A DNA stretch of 64,000 nucleotides from Ceratodon purpureus (GCA_014871385.1 CM026423.1:2422408-2486407), one strand, 5' to 3'; shown: positions 1 to 13,366, counted from the first letter of the stretch. Notes: a model not told the origin generated them from the letters alone. Numbers and translations are program-made.

Positions 1-257
1 TATCACCCTTCAATGTCTGTGAAGGCTTCATGATTATTAATGCTGTCTCGAGAATAGAGTTAGCTGGTGTGCTTCGATAGCCACATCCAATTCTGCTTGA
101 GGGTGGATTCTCTAAGATTGCTGAGAATGCATAATTGACATGTGAGTGGTTAAAAGGCGTTGTTTTTGCTGTCTTATACGAGCTTCTAGTTGTGATAGTT
201 TTTAATTTATTTATGGAAAACGTTTTAAAACTGCTTTGTGTTGCGTCACCAGTGCAG
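1..257 (+). other. Intron or upstream part of the RqcH-like gene
   Basis: No exon can be assigned here with confidence. The stretch ends in a pyrimidine-rich tract and a good splice acceptor (CAG at 255-257) directly before the first recognisable RqcH codons, so it is most simply read as an intron. An upstream exon carrying the initiator and any transit peptide would then lie to the left of the window. Confidence 0.5.
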
Positions 258-3200
258 GCAATGGATTACACAGTTATAAAGGCTGTATGTACAGAGCTGT
301 CGACGAAATGGACTCCTGCCAAAATTGAGAGAATAGTGCAAGCAGATAGGTTCACTCTATTAATATCTATTCGTACGGTTGAGGAATCAGGCTGGCTGCG
401 TTTGTGCTGGAACCCTGCTTGTGCTCACATTAGCGTCGGAGACCCACCAGGTGGTGTTCCCTCAATAGCGGAAGCATTCTCGTTTGGAGAGCAGCTTCGG
501 TACCTCCTCAAGGGTCTTGCTATTATAGAGGTTTGTGAGCTTGAGCTCAATTTCTGGATGTCTGCGTCAGTATGGCTGTTCAATCCATACTGGCTGGGAG
601 ATACCTTAATCTGGTGTCATAAATATGTGACCACTATGACTTGGGATACCTCATGCAATGATGGATGTTATGAATAGACTTTCTTGCAGATGTAGTAGGT
701 ACAAAACCGATAGGTAAATTGGTGAGAACGGATTCTCGTGAGGGTTAAGTGCTTTTATCTCAAAATACGTATCGTGCTGTCGGTCTAGGTGCGAATTCCG
801 CAAGACTGGGAGAGGGTGATTGAACTGCGGCTTGGGGCCCGGCCATCAGATCCACCATCGAAACACTTATTTGTGGAGATTATGGGACGATACAGTAACG
901 TCTTCTTAACGAATGCCGACATGGGAGTCCTCGCATGTGCGTACCAGGTCAGCACTAATCCTCTCTTTTATAATCTTAAGAAAAGACACATCAGCCAAAA
1001 TCATACCATTTACAGCGTTTCGTGAATTTCCCAATCTGGTACATTTCGTAACATTTTAATTTACCAAACATATGCATCCCTTTTAAATATATCAATGCTA
1101 CTGTTTCAGCCTCTGACAGCTGACTTCGTAGCACAAGTCATCAACCAATATGCATATGATTAGCCTTCATCGGTCTTTTTATTGACATCTAAATATTCTT
1201 CTAGAATGTTTTTGAGGATAGGTTTGTTTATCCAAGTAATGTCAATATCCTGTTATAATATTGTTGAAGGTTGGAGCAAAGATGACGAGCGTTAGAATGG
1301 TGCAAGTTGGAGGGACTTACCGTCTGCCCCCAGCAGCACAGGGTTCACTTCCGTCAATTTCAATGGGGTTTGTGTTTTACTCTATAGCAAAAGTCCCTTT
1401 CCAATTATCGTAACTATTAGTGCTGTTACTGGCAGCATTGTAGTAAGTGAGAGAATTTATGACAGTCGAGTTGTTATGCACGAAGTTTAATTTCATGCAC
1501 GAATAATTTGGACAAGTGGACGCTTAGTTTATGCAGCTTTAGTGCGGTAAAGCTCTTATCCTGCAAGCCATGTTCTACTGAATCCCATTATTTAATTCCT
1601 CCATTTTATGCGTCTGTTGTTATGTATGTACACGGGGTCTTCACCATTGATCCTTGTTGATTAATTGAATACTGGGACTGATCACACAATGTCATGTAGA
1701 ATGGAGGAATGGAAGCTTATCACGAGCGCTACTAAAGAAGCCAAGCTACAGAACAGTTTGGTACGTACCCCGTATTATCTCTATATCTAGTCCTGATTAG
1801 TATTCAAATGCTCTGCATCTGAGAAAGAGTTTTTTGAGAAGCATTTTCGTTTTGCAAAATGCCCTACTAAATGCCCTACCAATGACTCTCGAAACCTCCG
1901 TGTGATAATGATGAATCAGGTACAAGCGTTTCGTGGAGTCGGCCCCGGATTGGCGATGGAACTTATCGCCCGCAGTGGTTTGAGCCCTACGATGGTATAT
2001 GCTTTTAAACCATTACCATTTTTGAAGCGCTTATTCATGAGCCAAATCTGCTTCCCTGCTAGACAGAAATATCAGTTTTATTTGTGGTACCCTTCTTGAG
2101 GTGAGGTTTTCATGCGGTCTTGACAGAATGTTACAACAATGACAGAGGAGGAATGGCGTTCCTTGCATAATGTGTGGCTTGATTGGCTTGGAGTCTTAAA
2201 CGAGTCTACTTTCAAGCCGGGCCTCGTTAGGTTTCTTCCTTTTAATCTCGATTTGCTGGCTTGATGCGTTACATACTTTCGTGTGCTCTGAATAGTGCCA
2301 AGCTTCTATATACATGGGTTGTATTGTACCAGTACGTTTATGTAGAGTGCTAGTCATGAGTGGGAAATTCTAGAGTTTCATTTACACCTTATTAATTAGC
2401 CTGTTAGCAATTTAACTATACGTTATCGATTGTAATTTGTACTCTGGCTCAACTTTCATGCGCTACTCTTGCTATGTCTGTAGCTGAAAATTGCTTCACA
2501 CATGCTTGATTTAAACTTGACGAGTAACTAACTGTGAGCATTTCTACAGGAGTACGAGCTCATACAGCGTGCTAGGTGGAGACAGCCCATATTTCCTTTC
2601 CACTGAGCGTGACTCAGAGGCCGGCACGTCTAGTGTAACTACTATGCTTGATGACTATTATACCAAAGTGTACGAGACGGAAAAGTTCCAGCAGGTGCGA
2701 ACGAAACTGAACATTCTCCTCAAATCTAGACTGAATATTATCTTTACCTTTGTGTTGTACTCATATCGTGCTCCTGTCAGTACCTGTCTGCTGCATTTGA
2801 GGGGATTCTTGTAATTGATCACTCATCGACCTTTCTGTCTTGAGTTTTCTCATCTCAAATTTATTTTCCTAGAATCTTTTCTTGTTTTGAAATTATTTTC
2901 CTGTTCGAATTTTCAAGAAGTATTATGCTTGCCAAAGCCTGAAGACCATCATGTATGAACAATCTATGGAATGGATTGGTGTGATCGTTGGCTTCATGTA
3001 CTGATTTGGGCATTTTGGGCTTTTCGATGTTGGGCTCTGATTGGTTTTTTGGAAAATATGCAGCTACGGCAGCAGCTGGTTGCAAAAGTCAGTGCGGCCA
3101 CTAAGAAAGCGCAATCCAAGGTATCGCACGTTGTTGCCCGTAGTACTGGTTTGTGACACGAAGTAAAATATCTAACATTAACCTGTTATATTTTCCCTGG

Positions 3201-6146
3201 CACTGCTAAGTGTTTTCTGGAGGTATGCATTCTGATATTGATGCTGGTTAACGGATCCTTGCCATGGTCATGAAAATGAATGCGGGAATGTTCAGGTTGC
3301 TGATTTTTGTGGATACTGAAGTTAGTGCGGTAGACGACCACGATGCTTCAACACCAGAACATGCTCCTCCTTTTATGCTGATTATATATTAAAATCACAT
3401 GTCTTCAGTGTTAACTTGAGCTCCTTGTTTGACGAAACGGTAGTCGTCACAAATTTGTGCAGGTGAACCTATTTGAGGACCAGATTAAAGCATCCATGGG
3501 ATATGGTACTATCGCAAAAATGGGTGACCTTCTGATGGCCAATTTGCATGTTTGTGAACCTGGAGCTTCATCAGTTACTGTGAGTGTCATACCTTTCAAT
3601 AAGCACCTCTACCGTTTTCTCAATATTTTTGAAAACACTCCTTATCCTTGATTTTGGAACCAGTGTGGGATGAGCATAGTATCGATGCTTCAATCAATTC
3701 AGAGAAATTTCCTGTAATAGTCAAAGTCTGACAATATCATACTCTAGCTACCTGATTTTGAAACAGAAGAGCCAACTACAATAGCGCTAGACCCACGTCA
3801 AACTGCTCTCTACACTGCTCAGAAATTATATAAGCGCAGGTAAATCCTCTCTTTGACTTCTTTATCTGGTTTTAACTACCATGTTTACAACGCGTGCAAA
3901 TATCTTCATGTATAATTTATATTTATTCTTAGTTAGACGTTCTGACATATCCATGTTTTCTTCCATCCTATCCTTGATGTGTTGTCTGTGTAGTGGTAGC
4001 AAATTACCTCTGAATCGTTGTCATTTGTTTGTAAATTTAACTGAATCTTTTGATTCTTATTCATTTCATTCCTTTTTTAATGACTTCTCTTCGTTTCAAA
4101 ATTCCTTCATTAAATATATTTCTAGAGTGTTTCCCGAAGTTTAATCATACTGTGCCTGATGCTGTATCGCTCGAATCTAATCTTCACTCTTGAATTTCTA
4201 CACCAGTCAGAAGCTGAGGAAATCTGAGAAAGCCGTGGCACCCTTGCTGGCAGAAGCCTGGGAAGAGCTCACATATTTATCTCAGGTATAGGCATGCATA
4301 AAATCTTTGGTATCGGCTAGTCTGCGGCTTCCGATAATTTTGTGTAGGCAATATGCGGGGATTGATTCAAGTTGATCATCTGCTTTACTTGCAACATATT
4401 GGGTCACGACAAGCTTTTTCATGATCTGCATTAATGAAAAGCCGATTTAGCTTCCATTAAGGGTGCTGTATGTCAGATTTAGGATGAGTAAGACAGAAGC
4501 ATCGGAGCTTTGCTTGTTAATGTCTTACTATGTAGTGTCCTTTGATGTTGGTGGATTAGGTGGAAGTCACACTACAACAGCTGGACCAGTATACATGTAC
4601 TACTGACCTGCGAAGTCTTGAAGAGGTATTCCTCATTTGCGTGCTGTCTTTCACTATGCCTTTCTTGACTCTTATTCTCCCATGAAATGCTTAATAGAAT
4701 GTGTTGGTGCTGAAGTCACACTTAACGTACCTTGTGTATTGCGATGTCCAGGTGCGGGATGAACTGGTTGAAGGATCTTACTTAAAACCCATCGTAGCAG
4801 GTGATTGTGAAGGATCGTCCGTCCTGTCCGTTCCAAGACACTAGCCTGTCTTTTGTTGCTCTTGTGCTTCAGCTGTGATTTTCCTGTTGAATTAGTGATC
4901 AGATTTCTTCCTAGAATGCAGAGCTACGATTGACACATGCAGGGCTATTGTAGGTACTCCACCTCCATCAAGCAAGCGTAAGAAGAAGCCTTCACCCCTT
5001 GGCAATCTTACTGCAAATATGCGGCGCTTTACTTCACCTTCAGGTTCGAGTCGAATTGCCTGATCATGATGCTGTACAACTTTCCGTGTGACCCTTGATA
5101 CCTCCGAATGATATAAATATCTTGTATCAGTTCTATCTCTGTGTCAAGTGCGTTTTCACCTTTTTAAACAGTTATCATTACTGCTTATTATTAGTTGAAG
5201 ATACCTTAGATATCGTATACGTTCCCGAAAGGTGATGGAAGAAAATGCTTAATTTAGTGCAATTTCTCTTCATAGCAATTGCATTCTTCAAACTAACATT
5301 TGACTTGTGTCTGTCCACAGGCTACGAGGTCCTTGTGGGACGTAACAATCGGCAAAATGACGTGCTGACGAATCGTGTGGCTACCGACTATGACTTGTGG
5401 TTTCACGCTCGAAATATTCCTGGAAGTCATGTACATTTCTTATCCTTTACAACAGTCAATTGATATTTCACTTACTTGCTGCCGACTAATAAAAACGATA
5501 ATAATCATAATCACTTTGGTAATGTTCTTTGCAATTCGATTTTCAAATATTGATCGACACATTTCTGTTATCGCATTCTGAAAGCTGGACTTCGAATGTG
5601 ACGTACTGAAATTAAGATGGTTCTTTCTGTCTCATGCTTCTTTGGGACAGACGGTATTGCGGGTGCCGCCTGGACAAAATGCGACCGACGAGGATTTGCA
5701 GTTTTCAGCTGATCTAGCAGCATACTTCTCTAAGGTACAGCTATTCTATTTGATATTATATTCCAAAGCTTGGTACATCAATGGCAGAAACAGGGTACAT
5801 CCAAGAACAGGTGCCGGCCACTTCGATCTTGTCATATTGACGCCTACTTTTGGGTTTATTTAGCCTGCAGTATTACACCATAATTGTAGAGTTGCTGAAC
5901 CTCGTGAGCAAAGCTCAGGAACCCCGTATTTGCAATGACCTAATGACGTGCAAACAATGTCTTTGGTTTGATCTCTGGCAGGCCCGAGGGAGTGGTAAGG
6001 TGCCGGTGTCATACACAAGCCCCAAACACCTTCAAAAGGTAAAAGGCGGCAAACCGGGCATGGTGAAGGTGGAGAAGGAGAGTGTTCTGCTCGGCCGGGC
6101 TTCAGATCCACCCGAAGTAGTTCCCCAGTTGATAGCCACCACATAG
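258..6146 (+). CDS. RqcH/Rqc2 (NFACT, 'fibronectin-binding A') family protein, bacterial type, 5'-partial
   Basis: Ribosome quality control factor that binds stalled 50S-type subunits and adds C-terminal tails to stuck nascent chains; in a plant the bacterial type is expected in the plastid (inference). Exons joined in frame: 258-530, 789-947, 1270-1367, 1700-1760, 1920-1994, 2127-2230, 2550-2694, 3064-3120, 3463-3579, 3748-3839, 4207-4285, 4560-4625, 4752-4800, 4954-5043, 5321-5430, 5651-5734, 5982-6146. All introns are GT-AG and phases agree, giving 607 visible residues. Order: NFACT-N (from MDYTVIKAV, with [14 protein letters not shown]), helix-hairpin-helix ([18 protein letters not shown], about residues 199-217), Gln/Lys-rich coiled coil, basic linker (KRKKKPSP), then NFACT-R from about residue 489 ([24 protein letters not shown]). 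The tail [18 protein letters not shown] is typical of bacterial and cyanobacterial members. The true N-terminus and transit peptide are outside the window. Confidence 0.9.
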
Positions 6147-6656
6147 TATTTTTAACTCATCATCGTCCCAAACTTGGGGCCAGCATGAGTCAAATAGCTT
6201 CCAACCGAGTCTTTCGACATGAAATTGTATCATCTCAGTCCCAGGAACACGCATGAACTGTGGTTTTCTGAAGTTCAGATATCTTGCAGCTTTTCAAAGC
6301 GGTGGCTATTAATTCTAAACCTTTGAGCTCGGAAACCAAACTACCGTTTTGCACTTCTGCCAATTGTTGAAGTGTCTAATCATCCTACGTCTCCTGACTC
6401 TAGCGGTGTATTATGGTTCAGTAAACTCATGCTAGATGATCAACGTAAGTGACAGAAACGGTTTCACGATCCCACGCTCTCAAGAGGGTGCCCACTGGTT
6501 CTCAGAGGCCGTTACAGGAAATAGAAATCATGCATGGCATTGTCATCGCATCGATTGCGTTGTTATCACCATCGTCTTGGACACGAAACGTTTGCTCGAG
6601 CTCTGGTCTTGCCAAAGCAGCCGCTTCAGTGCGTGGTCTGAGATACCTTTGCAACC
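6147..6656 (+). other. Intergenic: RqcH-like 3' UTR and upstream region of the ATP synthase subunit gene
   Basis: No coding signal. The left part should be the 3' UTR of the RqcH-like gene and the right part the promoter and 5' UTR of the next gene, which lies on the same strand. No clear TATA box was found. Confidence 0.5.
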
Positions 6657-7825
6657 ATGGCAAAGCCTCCGAAGATAGTTGGAAACTCTGCCATTGGAGT
6701 GGCTTTCTCCGAAGGCGCCAGGATGTGGCCGTTCCTCTTCGGCTTTTGCACCACTCTGGGCCTCGTCACCTGGCTGTCGCAAAATCTGGATCGTAAGTAT
6801 CAGTTGTACCCTTTTTTTCTTTCCGACAAGTCTTATAACATACTGTCAGGCTTGATTAGGTTTCCTTGCGAAGATGTGGCTTGAGTTTGCATCTGCACCT
6901 GGGGTTGATTCGATTGTCTCTTTTGTGACTTTGGGTTGCACTTTTCTTTGATTGTCAGATTGCCCTTAACATGGTAGCTGGGGTGTTGCTTGTAAAATCC
7001 TGCGCTTCTTCATTGAGTAGTTGGTTCTTTCTGCAAACATGTCGTCGATGGATGCGACATTGATGGGGTGTGGACATATGATTTTATTGGTGTTTTGTAG
7101 TTTACCGGTAATGTAATTCGGTCCTCTGCTTCACCGTATCTTATAAAGACATGTTCCGTTTGATTGGTTTTTTTTCGAATTTCTCCTTCCACCAGGCGAT
7201 GTGCAAATCATGTCTTCGGAGTCATGACTTTCTTTGCTGCAGGATGTGCTGCCTGTAGTGTATAAGATCCATCGATTTTGTATCATACGACTAGGTCCAT
7301 TTTGGGGTTCTTTGATGGAATATGATTTCAGTGGTTTTCGTCTTTTCTTGCATCAGGGGTTTGTGTGTTTGCCCTGCACTCTTAATGTTACTCAACCGAT
7401 TATTTAAATGTGACCTTTCTCTTTCACGCCCTGAACCTCTCCAACCTGTTAATAATTTGCCTGAAGAGCATTCTTGTACGAACACAACTGGGTTTCGTTG
7501 TAACAAGAAGTAGAAAAAGAAATGCTTCAAGTCGGGGCCCGGATAAGGTTGGAGTTGATTGAAGTTGCAAATAATGATACACCATCAGTGTGTATCGTAA
7601 TTATGGACTGATGAGGGATGTGCTCTTGGTATCCTCTCGTTTGAAAGTGTCAGAAGCAACTGCTTAATGGAATTTGTGTTCCTCACTTCGTTTATCTGGA
7701 AACTATTTTCCTTTTTCGATGTTTGTATCTGTATGGGTACACATCGCACATTCTGATCTGTTGTCTGTATTGCAGCCAAGGATGCTCAGAAATCGCCCTT
7801 CATTAATCCCAATGCACACAGGTAA
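6657..7825 (+). CDS. Mitochondrial ATP synthase 6 kDa subunit (plant-specific small F1Fo subunit)
   Basis: Two exons, 6657-6792 and 7776-7825, join in frame across a 983-bp GT-AG intron to give 61 residues. The ATG sits in a good plant context (ACCATGG). The product has a short polar N-terminus, one hydrophobic segment (WPFLFGFCTTLGLVTWL, about residues 24-40) and a charged C-terminus (DPKDAQKSPF...AHR). The pattern WPFL-x-GF ... L-x-T-x-L ... DA-x-x-S-x-F ... HR matches what I remember of the plant 6 kDa subunit, an inner-membrane protein of about 55 residues. It is probably an accessory Fo subunit that spans the membrane once. The family call rests on this short pattern; the splice junction restoring the C-terminal pattern supports it. 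Confidence 0.75.
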
Positions 7826-7951
7826 AGAATCCGCCGGCGTACTCTGTTCTTGGCTTCGGCTCTCGCCTGGATCAATACCTTAATCCGAGTCGGGTAATTG
7901 TTTGAGCTCAGTTATTGCATGTACCCCAATGCTTTGCAAGACAGGCCGAGC

Positions 7952-7957
7952 AATAAA
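7952..7957 (+). terminator. Polyadenylation signal AATAAA
   Basis: AATAAA lies 127 bases after the stop codon of the ATP synthase 6 kDa subunit gene, the usual place for a plant near-upstream element. Confidence 0.5.
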
Positions 7958-9378
7958 CGTGTTCCACTTTAAAGTGCATTAACGAACTCGAAACATTTTT
8001 CAATGTGGCAGATGAATTGCTAACGTTTCAAGAGAGTACTCTGTGAGCTGATCCGGCATGCCTCAGAAGAAAAGCTCATTGACTACTGGCAGATTGGTGA
8101 AGTCCACGAGGCTTAGGTCATGATTTTGGAGGCTCAAAACATTGGAAGAAAATTTCTAAGTTGCTTTAAATTTATGTTTCATGTTGGATTCCAGTTTTAG
8201 TGTTGGAATTTGAATGATATTGAATCTCAGAGATCATTGCTATTCGATCTTTGTCATGTACCTTCTCCTTGATTGTAATTACACGGAATGCAAATGGATG
8301 CATTTGGATTCTGGCATGCTGCTACACTATATCTATATCAGTACAGAAAACTTCATGACTCATAATCTCTTACAACCGAAATTGAATGCCTACTTTCTGA
8401 CCCATCGAGTCACTAGGATTGAGTCCAACAACTGGTTTATGTATTATGTATGAACTTCCTCTCGTGGTTAACCAACCTTATTGTCTCCCTGGTGATGAAC
8501 TCAAAACTTACAGTTATTGGAGCTCGTCATGCACAGGCGCCACATGAGACACTCAGACCTATTATAACCATATTTGATTTTGTCACATGACATTTCCGCT
8601 GAGTTCCCTTGAGTTAACTGCTTACTTTTGTCAATCGTTTACACATGTGTATCTGTTTACTTCGACTCAATTCGATTAGTACATGCAAAACGGAACGCCA
8701 CACAACCTGTATTACTGCATTAAATTAAATGGAAGGGAGCTGTACCTATTGGGTACCGTTGAAACTGAGTTGCACTGTGCGTTTCCATTTGACTTGAGCC
8801 CTAGAAGCGGTTTGTTGAGCATCTTGACGTGGACAAGCTCCGTTGAGCACGGATCCTCGCCATTGAGATACTTCGCCAAGGCAATGTGTTAAAGGAAACT
8901 ATTTCAACAAGAAGCAAAATTGAGTTGTTGAATGGAACTCTTGAGCGTCATGAAGCATTCATTCCCTGACCGAGATAAACTGTGCTTAAGAACACATCTT
9001 CAGCTTATGCTTCGTGATTACACAGGAGGAGAGAACCCTGGAACCGAGGGGCTTGGAGCAATCGGTGACATTTGTTGAAATGCGGAGGGCGAATTTACTA
9101 GCTGCTTTTTTATCATTGCAAGGATGCAGGTGGATACGCCCTCGCCTGGTGTATGAAATCACGTCAGAATTGTTAAGAATCACCATTTTTACATGAAGTT
9201 GTTGTGTTGCCATTTTTTTTAGGGTTGTGAACGGCTTTGGCAGTAACCTGGAAAATCGGGAGGCATATGAGAATGAACTCAGGGAACTGTTTGTTCGAAT
9301 TCTTTATCAGTATTGAGAATTCTGAACAAGGTGTGATGGAGTGGTAAAACGATTTGACCCGAAAGTGGAACGTCTATC
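7958..9378. other. Intergenic, no gene seen
   Basis: Short open frames occur (for example 8683-8892 +), but none resembles a known protein or is joined by convincing splice sites. The right end should hold the promoter and 5' UTR of the gene starting at 9379. Confidence 0.4.
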
Positions 9379-11074
9379 ATGGCACCGAAGAAGGTGAGTA
9401 TAATGGAACCGCCCAAGGAGCAACCAGCAGCGGAGCTCGGGGAGTTTTCGCCACCACCGGAGTCACCAGCAGAAATTAAGGCGAGATTAGCAGCAGAACG
9501 AGAAGCCGAACAAAAGGAGCTGGACAGTGCGTGGAAGAAGATCCCGTATGTCGATCAGAAGGACCTTGGACCTGGATACTATTGTGGTTATGAGTTGAAC
9601 AGATTGCTCAAGCCATGGCAGGAGGTATGAACGCCAACTTCTTTTACCACTCAAACATGCCATTTCTTGTTTGCATCAGTTCTATTGCTCATTACTGAAG
9701 TGCTGCTGTAATGGTTGACGCTTGTGGTGCTTCACCTTGCTCGTCGTTGACATGAAGATTTGGTTTCTACAGGTTAAAGAGCATCCCCATGACTTTTACA
9801 GAGCATCCCGCCTATCACGGCCTACCGATCTAGCAAAGCATTACGAATTTGGTGAGCTTCTGAAGGTGATGAAACAGCTCAAAGAACATATCAATGAATT
9901 TAGAAATACCTAAACCCTGAACTCATTCTCCAACCACAGAGTCAGAACAGTCATATTGAAGCTTCACTTGAAACAGAAGTTGTTCTGATTACAAGTAGTA
10001 GGTAAAAAAATAGGTCAGATTGTGCTGAGTCTGCTGCATTTGGAAATTGTTGCTCTTACTCTTCTTATTCTTATACACAAGCACTATGAGAACAAAGAAT
10101 GTCAGGATTAGAAACGGAGTGAAATGTTTATTGTCTATTAATTATTGGAGGTGGCGGAATATGCCATGGGTGAACAGAGGCATGACAGACTGATATTCGA
10201 GCTGGAATCTTGGAGAGAACGCGAGAATCTCAAGGATGACATGAGGGCACAGATGCGGAAGATGTACATGATTCAGAAGGAGCGTGTCAGATACCAAAGT
10301 ATGCCTCTTATCACTGCCCACCTTCAAAATCATATACACACAAATGGTAACCGTGACAGTGATTTCACCATTGCAATATTGAGTGCTTCTTTTTCCCGAC
10401 TTGTGGGTCAGAGTTGCGGAAGGAGATTCGAGCAGAGCAGCTCCAGTACGAGAGCACTCTCCGGTGGCCACTCTCCCCACACGCAGTCAGATCTGGGTTC
10501 GACACCGATGACGAGGAAGAGGAAGCCTTCCCAGAGGCTGAAGAAGGGGCCGGGGCCGAAATCCCGGAAGGATTACCTCCCTCACCTGAAGACGTCTCTG
10601 GTCCCGACCCATCCAGCTCCGAAGCAGGGGAGTCTGAAGACCAAGGACCAAAGACTTCGAGGAGGAAGAAGAAAGCTGCTGCTCCCAGGATGCGCTACTC
10701 TTTGTTCCATTACGACCTGCCCCGAAGGATGAAACGTGTGATCACTCACGGTCCTGATGAGAAGCCACCGGAGTACTCGTCGCCTAAACCCATTCACAGC
10801 CCAGCGTGGAGTAAGCTATTTCTCGCCCTCAAGCTCCCTTGACTACTATCGTATAACTGTAGATTGTGTTTCCGGATAAACCCGCTTCTTTGTAACACAG
10901 GGTTCAGAAAGCAATGCTCAGTTAAATGTGCTAGATTTGAAAATATCATGTTATGACATTTTGGTGTATGTTGCAGTTAAAGGAAAGTCCCAGCACACGA
11001 GTGACTTAGCTCAACAAGTGATTGATTTGTGTGCGTGGGAGGAGAAGTTGCCAGGAGGTGGAATAAAACTGTAA
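9379..11074 (+). CDS. Unrecognised 327-aa charged, coiled-coil-like protein, five exons
   Basis: Exons 9379-9624, 9773-9865, 10151-10298, 10412-10810 and 10977-11074 join in frame with GT-AG introns (984 nt including TAA). I do not recognise the family. Visible features are a Pro/Glu-rich N-terminus, an Ala/Arg/Glu helix (about 30-50), a conserved-looking aromatic stretch (GPGYYCGYELNRLLKPW), a long Arg/Glu/Lys/Gln helix (about 114-180, probably coiled coil), an acidic stretch (DTDDEEEEAFPEAEE, about 193-207), a basic patch RRKKK (246-250) and a 32-residue C-terminus from the last exon. It has no signal peptide or membrane segment. The exon 2 donor at 9866 was chosen because it keeps frame with exon 3. 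A further donor-like GTGAGT at 9394 could give another isoform. The gene converges on NIC1. Confidence 0.65.
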
Positions 11075-11807
11075 TTACTGGGAGTGGGATTAGGCTTCCA
11101 TGATCAGGATTACTCTTGTAAGACACCACTCTCGGTGCGAGCGGTAATACAGGGAGAGAGGCAGTTATTCAATTTCTACGAGTTGGCAATGTACCCCTGA
11201 TACGTCAGAATCAATCAACTTTCTCAGTCTATACATATGACAATGGTTGCTCATTGTAACAGCAGAAGCAAGGAACTAGCCTAAACAGTTACAATAGCTT
11301 GCTTTATAACGTAAACAATTTAGTGCGGAAGCGTAGCTGGACTTTGCAATTAGCACTCACTGTAAGTGTATGATAAAGCCACGCAAGAAATAATTTGACC
11401 ACACGACTCAGATATTGCCAAAATCCAAGGTTTGTTAAGAGTTTCAACCAACTCATTTTTTTTTTAAGTGGCATGACGTTTGATATTATTCGTCACTTTT
11501 GTAAGTTGTTTCTTAAACGAGCCAGGAACGTGAGAAGGTCCTTCGACAATCACGACATCTATGAGCTTTTCAGGTGGTAAAGCTCCACACAAATAGGTTT
11601 CAATGAATACAACATACTCCAGACTATGCTCATCAAATATCTCTTTTCAATTTAAGAAACTCAGCTCTATGATACAAACCAAGAATAACCTAGTAATATA
11701 CACAAGTCATTACTCCACCACGTTTGCTGCATGCTATAAACCTGATATTCTTCACTGGGATTGTTTCCTAAAAAAGTGTTTAGGATTCCTCACGGAGTAC
11801 GAGTAGG
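11075..11807. other. Intergenic region between convergent genes
   Basis: This should hold the 3' UTRs of the 327-aa protein gene (+) and NIC1 (-). The short frames in it (11395-11580 and 11603-11806, +) show no family resemblance. Nothing else was seen. Confidence 0.5.
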
Positions 11808-13366
11808 TTATAAGAGACTCACTTTGTTCACAATCCGTGCCCCTCTGGACTTCGCAAAATAGAGACCCATGTAGTGTGTTATGTCCTGCAGGCAAAATCC
11901 GCGATCAATAAACCTCACGGTATACAATGTTTGTTTGTGAAGCTCAGGGAATATGGTATGAACTTATAAACTGTAGAACTGAACTTGATTTCTTAAACAT
12001 CAATTGTGAAGTGGAGACAACTGTGATAACCAGACAAACACAGAGAAGGATAAACCTCACCTGTGGATGAGGAAAAGCAGGTGGTTTCAATGTCTTGGCA
12101 ACGTCGAGTGGCAAGTGGTATGTTGCGCACGCCTCAGAGAACACAAAAACATCCTCCAGAGGTTTCATGATGCCATGATTGCGGGCTGACAAGGCTGTCA
12201 CTACGAAGTCCATCACGCATATGTCGGTGCAGATTCCTACCACAAGTATCTGCAAGCCTCAAACCAGAATGCATCACTATAACAGCATTGCATGCATGTC
12301 GAATTCTAACCTCATTCAGAAAACAAATGTGATCTTTGAACGTATCAAAAAAAACTAAAGAAAGGAAATGAACCTGCTGGATTTTGTTGTTCTTGATCCA
12401 ATCTATAACAATATTTGAACCATCATCTCGAATACCACCCACGAAACCGTTGATGCAATCCTTCCGCATCAATGTTGTATTTGGATCACTTTCCAACCAC
12501 AGCAACTCTGTATTGCACCAGAATCGAGCATTAAATTCTTCAGGGATCCCTTTGAACATGCTCTTCCCAAAAGGTTAGATACCTTTCTAAAAGATAATTT
12601 TTAAAGTGTCAGCAAAGTTTCAGGTAAATGGACACTAAGGATAGTGCCACCTCCATCCATCTCATTTAATTACTTCACTAGTTGCTACCACATATGCTAG
12701 TTACAACCACTCTAGAACTTTTTCGATTTTCCTTCCTCCCAAAGGCATGGTGAGGTCCCTACACTGCTCAAGAATATACAAAAATTAAAAATCAATGCTA
12801 CTGAACCCAGTTCTGAACAGAATAGGTCAAATACATCAACAACTTCTAGATTCAGAACAGACCTGGAACAAGGTTTTCTTCTCCAGTTCCCTCTATGCAA
12901 TGTGGTGGATATGGAGGCTCTGGTTTATGCTCTTGATGAGTGTCTAAGAAGGCAATGATAGGCCAAGTACGTGCACTGAATTGCTTCGCTAGATGATCTG
13001 TATGCTTAACCATTTCAGTGACCGCTTCCACTGATTCTGTTGGTGCCTAAATAATCAAATAGACGAATCTTCAATGAGATTATGCCAAAATTGTGAACCA
13101 AAGCAAGCCAAAAACAATACGAAAGACACTCCTTCCATTGGAAACGTATAACCTCCATTTGTGGTTCAAAGATAAAAGCGAAAGAGAGTGAACAATGTGT
13201 TCTAGAAGCTCACCAGGTTGCCATTTCCCACCGTGCAAAAGCCATTTACTTCATCCACAATAACAAGGCCGACGCGTTTATCCTCGAAAGGCAACACCAG
13301 AGCCTCCATCCCCAAAGGCAGTTCTGCCTCCAAGTGCGCCATAAAACGATCCCCCTTCTCCGCCAT
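11808..13366 (-). CDS. NIC1: Nicotinamidase (isochorismatase-fold hydrolase), NIC1 type
   Basis: Converts nicotinamide to nicotinate plus ammonia in the NAD salvage pathway. Minus-strand exons in order: 13366-13214, 13046-12863, 12507-12374, 12249-12061, 11885-11808. All introns are GT-AG, phases agree, and the product is 245 residues, about the length of Arabidopsis NIC1 (about 244). Catalytic residues of the cysteine-hydrolase fold are visible: Asp38 (VIVDEVNGF), Lys128 (RKDCINGF) and nucleophile Cys168 (GICTDICV). The metal-site pattern FLDTHQEH (Asp86, His88, His91) and PPYPPHCIEGT (His100) are also present. The start at 13366 gives a normal-length N-terminus. The last exon (HYMGLYFAKSRGA) restores the family C-terminus. 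The gene looks intact. Confidence 0.93.
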
